DNA from: JANXPZ01 sp033853925
GTDB taxonomy: Bacteria > Eisenbacteria > RBG-16-71-46
Length of the DNA: 18,271 nucleotides
Assembly (NCBI GenBank): GCA_033853925.1
Contig: JAWOLC010000102.1
Coordinates: forward strand, 1 to 18,271
Direction: 5' to 3'
The notes under the pieces are model-generated. The model did not search any database. It saw only the letters and a program-made list of their open reading frames with translations, and had not been told where the DNA came from. Shown piece by piece: positions 13,977-18,271 of this stretch. Positions within the stretch are counted from its first letter, which is position 1, and each line of letters opens with the position of its first letter. The position numbers and the translations under genes were made by a program.

Positions 13977-14175
13977 GGTCCTGCCCCCCTCGCTCTCGTC
14001 GGCGCGCGGCTCGCGTAGCCGCCTGGGCCCGGTCGCTGACCGCGGCACGGACGCTCGAGCCTGGTCCAGGACCGTCGCCGGCCGCGCGCACCCGCTTGGA
14101 TGCGGCGTTCCCGAGCCGCGCCAGCCCGAGAGTCGGCGATCGCTCAAGCTTCGGCCGCGCGGGGTCCGGCCGGGG

Positions 14176-14712
14176 TCAAGCCGGGCCCCGACCGGCGAGC
14201 CGGGACCGCGCCTGCCCGCTCGCATGACGGCCGGCCGGCCGTCGCCGGGCGGCCCGAGACCCGGGCGCCGAGGCCGCGCGCCTCGCGGGCCGTCCGCCTC
14301 CGGCATGGCGGCTCGCGGCGCCCGCCCCCCGCGCCGCGCCCCTGGCGCGCGAGGCACTGCGCGAGCGCAACTTCGCTTCGAGGTAATCCCGCAAGGCCAC
14401 GGCGTTGTTGTGCTGGAGATCGTGCGAGCTGAAGAGAAGCGTGACGCGGCGACGCCGGCCCTGGGCGAGCAGCTCGCGCCAGGCCTCGGATCGCGCGTCC
14501 AGCTCCAGGAAGTAGCGGCGCCGGAACTCGCTCCAGCGCGACGGGTCGTGCGCGAACCAGCGCCGCAGGTCGGTCGAAGGCGCCACGTCGCGCAGCCACG
14601 CATCGAGACGGAGTGACTTGCGGCTCATTCCCCGGGGCCACAGCCTCTCCACCAGCACGCGCCGCCCGTCCCCGGCGCCCGCCTGCTCGTACACCCTCAT
14701 CAAACGAAACAT
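14176..14712 (-). CDS. DUF488 family protein with C-terminal extension
   Basis: Residues 1-116 match DUF488 (YeaO-like) proteins: MRVYEQ, then DGRRVLVERLWPRGMSRKSL, APSTDLRRWFAHDPSRWSEFRRRY, and VTLLFSSHDLQHNNAVALRDYL. The biochemical role of the family is not firmly established. Family members are commonly about 115-120 residues. Here an Arg/Ala/Gly-rich, low-complexity tail of about 60 residues follows, which may be disordered or a relic of a lost stop codon. GGAGGT stands only a few bases before the ATG at 14712; the ATG at 14700 (residue 5) is an alternative and matches the usual family start better. The gene lies 199 bp upstream of the lipoprotein gene on the same strand. Confidence 0.85.
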   Translation of the reverse strand: MFRLMRVYEQAGAGDGRRVLVERLWPRGMSRKSLRLDAWLRDVAPSTDLRRWFAHDPSRWSEFRRRYFLELDARSEAWRELLAQGRRRRVTLLFSSHDLQHNNAVALRDYLEAKLRSRSASRARGAARGAGAASRHAGGGRPARRAASAPGSRAARRRPAGRHASGQARSRLAGRGPA

Positions 14713-14919
14713 CCCACCTCCGCACGGCCCGCCCGTTGAGCCCGGCGCGCGCTCGTGACCCGCCCGACGGCTTCGCCGCGCGGGCCCGATCGCGCATCCA
14801 GAAAGGGGGCCGCATGAACCACCCTCTTCCGATGCCCGCGCCCATGGCCGCGAATCGCCAGGGATCGGGCCGCTGCGGCGCGCGGCCGCTGGACGACGGT
14901 CGCGCGAAGGAGATGCGAA

Positions 14920-15900
14920 ATGGAGCAGCGCAAGCTGGGCGGGCAGGGACTCGTGGTCTCGAGCCTCGGCCTCGGCTGCATGGGAATGAGCGAGTTCTAC
15001 GGGCCGCGTGACGACGCGGAGTCACTCGCCACCATCCACCGCGCCCTCGAGCTGGGCGTGACGTTCCTCGACACGGCCGACATGTACGGCGTCGGCGACA
15101 ACGAGCGCCTGGTCGGGCGCGCGCTGCGCGGGCGGCGCGAGAGCGTGGTGCTGGCCACGAAGTTCGGCAACCAGCGCAACCCCGATGGCACCTGGGTGCG
15201 CATCAACGGCACGCCCGAGTACGTGCGCGGCGCCTGCGACGCCTCGCTCCAGCGCCTGGGCGTGGACCACATCGACCTCTACTACCAGCACCGCGTGGAC
15301 TCGACCGTGCCCATCGAGGACACCGTGGGCGCGATGGCGGAGCTGGTGCGGCAGGGCAAGGTTCGCTACCTGGGGCTCTCCGAGGCCGCGCCGGCCACGA
15401 TCCGGCGCGCGCACCGGGTCCATCCCATCTCGGCGCTGCAGACCGAGTACTCCCTGTGGACGCGCGATCCGGAGACGGAGGTGCTGCCCACGGTGCGCGA
15501 GCTGGGCATCGGCTTCGTCGCCTACAGCCCGCTCGGCCGTGGCTTCCTCACCGGCCGCTTCCGCTCGCTCGCGGACCTGGCCGAGAACGACTTTCGGCGC
15601 CGGAACCCGCGCTTCCAGGGCGAGAACCTCGAGCGGAACCAGGAGATCGCCCGTCGCGTCGCGGCCCTGGCCCGTGAGCGGCAGGTCACGCCGGCCCAGC
15701 TCGCCCTCGCCTGGCTGCTGGCCAGGGGCCCCGACCTCGTGCCCATCCCGGGCACCAAGCGGCGCCCGTACCTGGAGGAGAACGTCGTGGCCGCGGCGAT
15801 CGCGCTGACGCCCGCCGAGGTCGCCCGCCTGGACGAGGCCCTGCCTCCCGGCACCACGGCGGGCGCGCGCTATCCCGACATGAGCACGGTGAACCGCTGA
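14920..15900 (+). CDS. Aldo/keto reductase
   Basis: This 326-residue protein is an NAD(P)H-dependent aldo/keto reductase with the complete catalytic tetrad: D51 and Y56 in FLDTADMYG, K81 in VLATKFG, and H124 in DLYYQHRVD. The N-terminus QRKLGGQGLVVSSLGLGCMGMS and the cofactor-binding end VPIPGTKRRPYLEENV fit the bacterial AKR subgroup of about 325-330 residues. The substrate cannot be told from sequence. The ATG at 14920 follows AAGGAG (14907-14912) by 7 nt. The gene stands alone between a divergent DUF488 gene and a convergent ackA gene. The 207-bp upstream gap shows no clear promoter. Confidence 0.93.
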   Translation: MEQRKLGGQGLVVSSLGLGCMGMSEFYGPRDDAESLATIHRALELGVTFLDTADMYGVGDNERLVGRALRGRRESVVLATKFGNQRNPDGTWVRINGTPEYVRGACDASLQRLGVDHIDLYYQHRVDSTVPIEDTVGAMAELVRQGKVRYLGLSEAAPATIRRAHRVHPISALQTEYSLWTRDPETEVLPTVRELGIGFVAYSPLGRGFLTGRFRSLADLAENDFRRRNPRFQGENLERNQEIARRVAALARERQVTPAQLALAWLLARGPDLVPIPGTKRRPYLEENVVAAAIALTPAEVARLDEALPPGTTAGARYPDMSTVNR

Positions 15901-15902
15901 GC

Positions 15903-15976
15903 GCCGGCCTTCCGCGGGGAGACGGAAGCCGGCCCCGGCGCGCGGCTCCCCGCCGGGAGCGGGAGCCGCGCCGGGG
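15903..15976. terminator. Double hairpin between convergent genes
   Basis: The first hairpin pairs 15903-15914 with 15923-15933 (11 bp with one bulged C). The second pairs 15933-15950 with 15961-15976 (16 bp with a 2-nt bulge, 10-nt loop). They fill the 87-bp gap between the aldo/keto reductase and ackA stop codons. No U-tract follows, but strength and position suggest bidirectional termination. Confidence 0.65.
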
Positions 15977-15987
15977 CGCCGGCTCGC

Positions 15988-17229
15988 TCAACCCGTCGGC
16001 TGCAGCTTGTCCGCCACCAGCCGGAACGTGTCGCGCGCGATGATGAGCTCCTCGTTCGTGGGAATGACGAGGGTGCGCACGGTGGCCTCGGGAGCGGAGA
16101 TGTCGGCTTCCTTGCCGCCCACCGCCGCGGCGTTCCGGGCGGGATCCACCCGCACTCCGAGGAACTCGAGTCCCTGCATCGAGCGGGCCCGCACGGGTGC
16201 GGCGTTCTCCCCGATGCCGCCGGTGAAGACGATGGCGTCGACGCCGCCCAGCGCCGCCGCGTACGCGCCCACGTACTTCTTCACCCGGTAGCAGAAGAGG
16301 TCGAGGGCCAGCTTCGCCCGCTCGTTGCCCTGGGCCTCGGCCGCCAGGACCTCGACCATGTCGTTGGAGACGCCGGAGACGCCGTAGAGGCCGGAGTGCT
16401 TGTTGAGCATGGTCGTGGCCTGGTACTCGGTGAGGTCCTCCTTGTGCATGACGTAGAAGAGCACCGCCGGGTCCAGGTCGCCGCTGCGCGTGCCCATGAG
16501 CAGCCCCTCGAGGGGCGTGAACCCCATGGAGGTGTCGATCGAGCGACCGTGGTCGATCGCGCTCATGCTGGCGCCGTTCCCCAGGTGGCAGGTGATGAGC
16601 CTCGTCTCCTCGCGCGGGCGGCCCAGCAGCTTGCGCGAGCGCCAGGCCACGAAGCGATGCGAGGTGCCGTGGAACCCGTAGCGCCGGATGTGGTGCCGGG
16701 AGTAGAGGACGTAGGGCAGGCCGTAGAGATAGGCGTGCGGCGGCATGGTCTGGTGATACGACGTGTCGAACACCGCCGCGTGGGGCACGTCGGGAAGGAT
16801 CTCGCGGGCCGCGTAGTAGCCGCGCAGGTTGTGCGGGTTGTGCAGCGGGGCCAGCTCGCAGCAGTCCTCGATCTGCTGCACGACCTCGGCCGTGCACAGC
16901 GCCGACTGGGTGAACTTCTCGCCGCCGTGCACCATGCGGTGGCCCACGGCCTCGATCTCTCCCGCCTGGCGGATGACGCCGCTCTCGGGGTGGGTGAGGG
17001 TGTGGATGATCTCGGCGATGGCCACGCGGTGCTCGAGGATCTCCTTGACCTCGACGTGCTTCTCGCGCCCCTCGGGCCGATAGGTGTGGATCGCGCTCGA
17101 GGTGCCGATGCGCTCGACCGCCCCCCGGGCGATGGCGCGGTCGCCGTCGGCCTCGATCATCTCCGCCGAGGTCTCGACCAACTGGTACTTGACGGACGAG
17201 GAGCCGGAGTTCAGCACGAGGACCTTCAC
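15988..17229 (-). CDS. ackA: Acetate kinase
   Basis: AckA interconverts acetate plus ATP with acetyl phosphate plus ADP. The 413-residue product carries the known active-site set, shifted seven residues relative to Methanosarcina thermophila after the N-terminus: N7 in LNSGSSS, R98 in GHRMVHGG, D155 in FDTSYHQTMP, H187 in YGFHGTSH, R248 in LMGTRSGDLDP, and E393/E394 in PTNEELIIAR. GNGAS and FTGGIGENA nucleotide-binding loops are present. Length favours acetate over butyrate kinase. Translation starts at GTG 17229, which overlaps the TGA of the upstream dehydrogenase (GTGA). The ribosome-binding site GGAGGTGA (17241-17234) lies within that gene's last codons, so the two are translationally coupled. 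No phosphotransacetylase gene is in the window. Confidence 0.96.
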   Translation of the reverse strand: MKVLVLNSGSSSVKYQLVETSAEMIEADGDRAIARGAVERIGTSSAIHTYRPEGREKHVEVKEILEHRVAIAEIIHTLTHPESGVIRQAGEIEAVGHRMVHGGEKFTQSALCTAEVVQQIEDCCELAPLHNPHNLRGYYAAREILPDVPHAAVFDTSYHQTMPPHAYLYGLPYVLYSRHHIRRYGFHGTSHRFVAWRSRKLLGRPREETRLITCHLGNGASMSAIDHGRSIDTSMGFTPLEGLLMGTRSGDLDPAVLFYVMHKEDLTEYQATTMLNKHSGLYGVSGVSNDMVEVLAAEAQGNERAKLALDLFCYRVKKYVGAYAAALGGVDAIVFTGGIGENAAPVRARSMQGLEFLGVRVDPARNAAAVGGKEADISAPEATVRTLVIPTNEELIIARDTFRLVADKLQPTG

Positions 17230-18119
17230 AGCGTCACCTCCTGCCGCGTCGAGGACACGCGCTGGCGTCCCTCGTAGACGAAGAAGCCCCGGCCGGTCTT
17301 GCGGCCCAGGTGCCCCGCGCGCACCAGCTTGTGCAGCAGGGGGCAGGGCCGGTACTTGACGTCGCCCAGCTCGCGGAAGAGGTGCTCCATCCAGGCCATG
17401 ATCTTGTCGAGCCCGACGCGGTCGGCGTACTCGAGCGGCCCCACGCGGAACTCGTAGGAGAGCCGCATCGCCAGGTCCACGTCCTCGGCGCTGGCCACCC
17501 CTTCCATGACCACGTACATGGCCTCGTTCAGCATGGGGAGCAGCACCCGCGTCACGATGTAGCCGGGATACTCGAACACCTTGACGGGCGTCTTCTCCAG
17601 GGCGCTCGCCAGCTGCAGGGCCTTCTCGAAGGCCTCGTCGGAGGTCTCGACCCCGCGCACCACCTCCACGACCGGCGTGCGCGTCACGGGGTGCATGAAG
17701 TGCATGCCCACCACGCGGTCGGGGCGGCCCGAGGCCGCCGCGATCTCGGTGATGCTCAGGGTGGACGTGTTGGTGATGAAGATCCGGTCGGGGGGACAGA
17801 CCTGGCCCAGGCGGCGCATCACGTCCTTCTTGGTCTCGAGATCCTCGTTGACCGTCTCGATCACCATGTCCGTGCCCGCGAGCTGCGCGATGTCGGCGGA
17901 GAAGTGCACGCGGGAGAGGACCACCTTCTTCTCGGAGGCGGTGATCCCCCACTTCTCGAGCTCGTGGTCGAGGCTGGCCGCCAGCTCCTCGCGCGCCTGA
18001 GTGGCCTTCTCCTCGGAGACCTCGACCACGACGACATCGATGCCGTTGGACGCGACCTTCTCGGCGAGGGACTTGCCCATTGCCCCCCCTCCGACGATGC
18101 CCAGCTTGCGGAATTCCAC
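17226..18119 (-). CDS. 3-hydroxyacyl-CoA dehydrogenase-like protein with altered active site
   Basis: The 297-residue protein has the two-domain fold of 3-hydroxyacyl-CoA (3-hydroxybutyryl-CoA) dehydrogenases. A Rossmann motif GGGAMG (10-15) opens an NAD(P)-binding domain, and the C-terminal helical domain ends with GRKTGRGFFVYEG. Against human HADH (constant offset of 18), S137, H158 and E170 are kept as S119, H140 and E152. N161 is His143 (HFMHP instead of HFFNP), and N208 is Thr190 (GYIVTR instead of GFIVNR). The exact substrate is therefore uncertain. I chose GTG 18119 because AGAAGG precedes it and the GTG immediately precedes the first strand; ATG 18146 would add nine residues. It is the first gene of a two-gene operon with ackA. 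Confidence 0.88.
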   Translation of the reverse strand: MEFRKLGIVGGGAMGKSLAEKVASNGIDVVVVEVSEEKATQAREELAASLDHELEKWGITASEKKVVLSRVHFSADIAQLAGTDMVIETVNEDLETKKDVMRRLGQVCPPDRIFITNTSTLSITEIAAASGRPDRVVGMHFMHPVTRTPVVEVVRGVETSDEAFEKALQLASALEKTPVKVFEYPGYIVTRVLLPMLNEAMYVVMEGVASAEDVDLAMRLSYEFRVGPLEYADRVGLDKIMAWMEHLFRELGDVKYRPCPLLHKLVRAGHLGRKTGRGFFVYEGRQRVSSTRQEVTL

Positions 18120-18200
18120 GGGTGACCTTCTTGTTGAGAGGTTCATGAGCGGCGGGCCGCCCGCGGCGACCCACCCGACGATGACGGCAAAAGGACGGTA

Positions 18201-18209
18201 GCATTCTAG
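18201..18209 (-). promoter_or_regulatory. -10-like word CTAGAATGC before the dehydrogenase-ackA operon
   Basis: TAGAAT (18208 to 18203 on the minus strand) would start a transcript near 18196, about 77 nt before the GTG at 18119. The -35 area is GC-rich without a match. It is the third copy of this 9-mer in the window. The remaining bases to 18271 are featureless GC. Confidence 0.4.
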
Positions 18210-18271
18210 TGCATGCCGGTCGGCCGTGCCGGCCCCCCGCCGCGGGCCCGGAGGACGCGCTCGGGGCGCTC

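Noticed and set aside
13030..14091. Open frames on both strands over the glycine-zipper lipoprotein gene
   Set aside because: Only the frame at 13176-13976 has a lipobox, ribosome-binding site and recognisable zipper. The others are Arg/Ala/Pro-rich shadows.
14815..15011. 65-codon frame starting with MNHPLPMPAPMAA
   Set aside because: It overlaps the aldo/keto reductase by about 90 nt in another frame, and its second half is a shadow of that gene. A GGGGG stretch before the ATG is weak support.

Overview
The window is very GC-rich DNA with strong G/C third-position bias, so long shadow reading frames run opposite most real genes. No rRNA, tRNA, CRISPR array, phage or insertion-sequence gene is visible. 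The gene content resembles Acidobacteriota (for example a Thermoanaerobaculia-like lineage) or a related GC-rich Gram-negative phylum. The main pointers are a secreted protein of about 1,100 residues with Asp-box/BNR repeats, a DUF6600-type Tyr/Trp/Gly-rich secreted protein, a glycine-zipper lipoprotein of a type I associate with Acidobacteriota, and a compact FeoB. This assignment rests on remembered family distribution, not on a search.

Layout. (1) Positions 73-3871: a small Cys-rich lipoprotein gene (+) converges on a large secreted BNR-repeat gene (-), with a hairpin between them. (2) Positions 4284-6745: a ferrous-iron uptake operon, feoB, then a 72-aa protein with eight cysteines, then feoA. 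(3) Positions 6831-8033: a PLP-dependent Cys/Met-metabolism enzyme. (4) Positions 8082-9438: rsgA, a ribosome-assembly GTPase, behind an unusually structured leader with a promoter-like site, a 17-codon open frame and consecutive hairpins. (5) Positions 9502-11525: a membrane-anchored alpha/beta hydrolase and lgt, the enzyme that lipidates lipoproteins; both have a -10-like box so close to the start codon that leaderless transcription is plausible. (6) Positions 11759-13063: the DUF6600-type secreted protein, preceded by a two-copy repeat of about 54 bp. (7) Positions 13176-14712 (-): a glycine-zipper lipoprotein and a DUF488 protein. (8) Positions 14920-15900 (+): an aldo/keto reductase. (9) Positions 15988-18119 (-): a 3-hydroxyacyl-CoA dehydrogenase-like gene overlapping ackA by 4 nt, suggesting coupled translation.

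Functional themes. The feo operon imports Fe(II). Lgt would process the two lipobox proteins encoded in the same window (73-537 and 13176-13976). The dehydrogenase/acetate kinase pair points to acyl-CoA and acetyl-phosphate metabolism. I see no complete exotic system. The best candidates for something undescribed are the Cys-rich protein between feoB and feoA, the rsgA leader, the dehydrogenase lacking two conserved active-site asparagines, and a recurrent CTAGAATGC promoter-like word.
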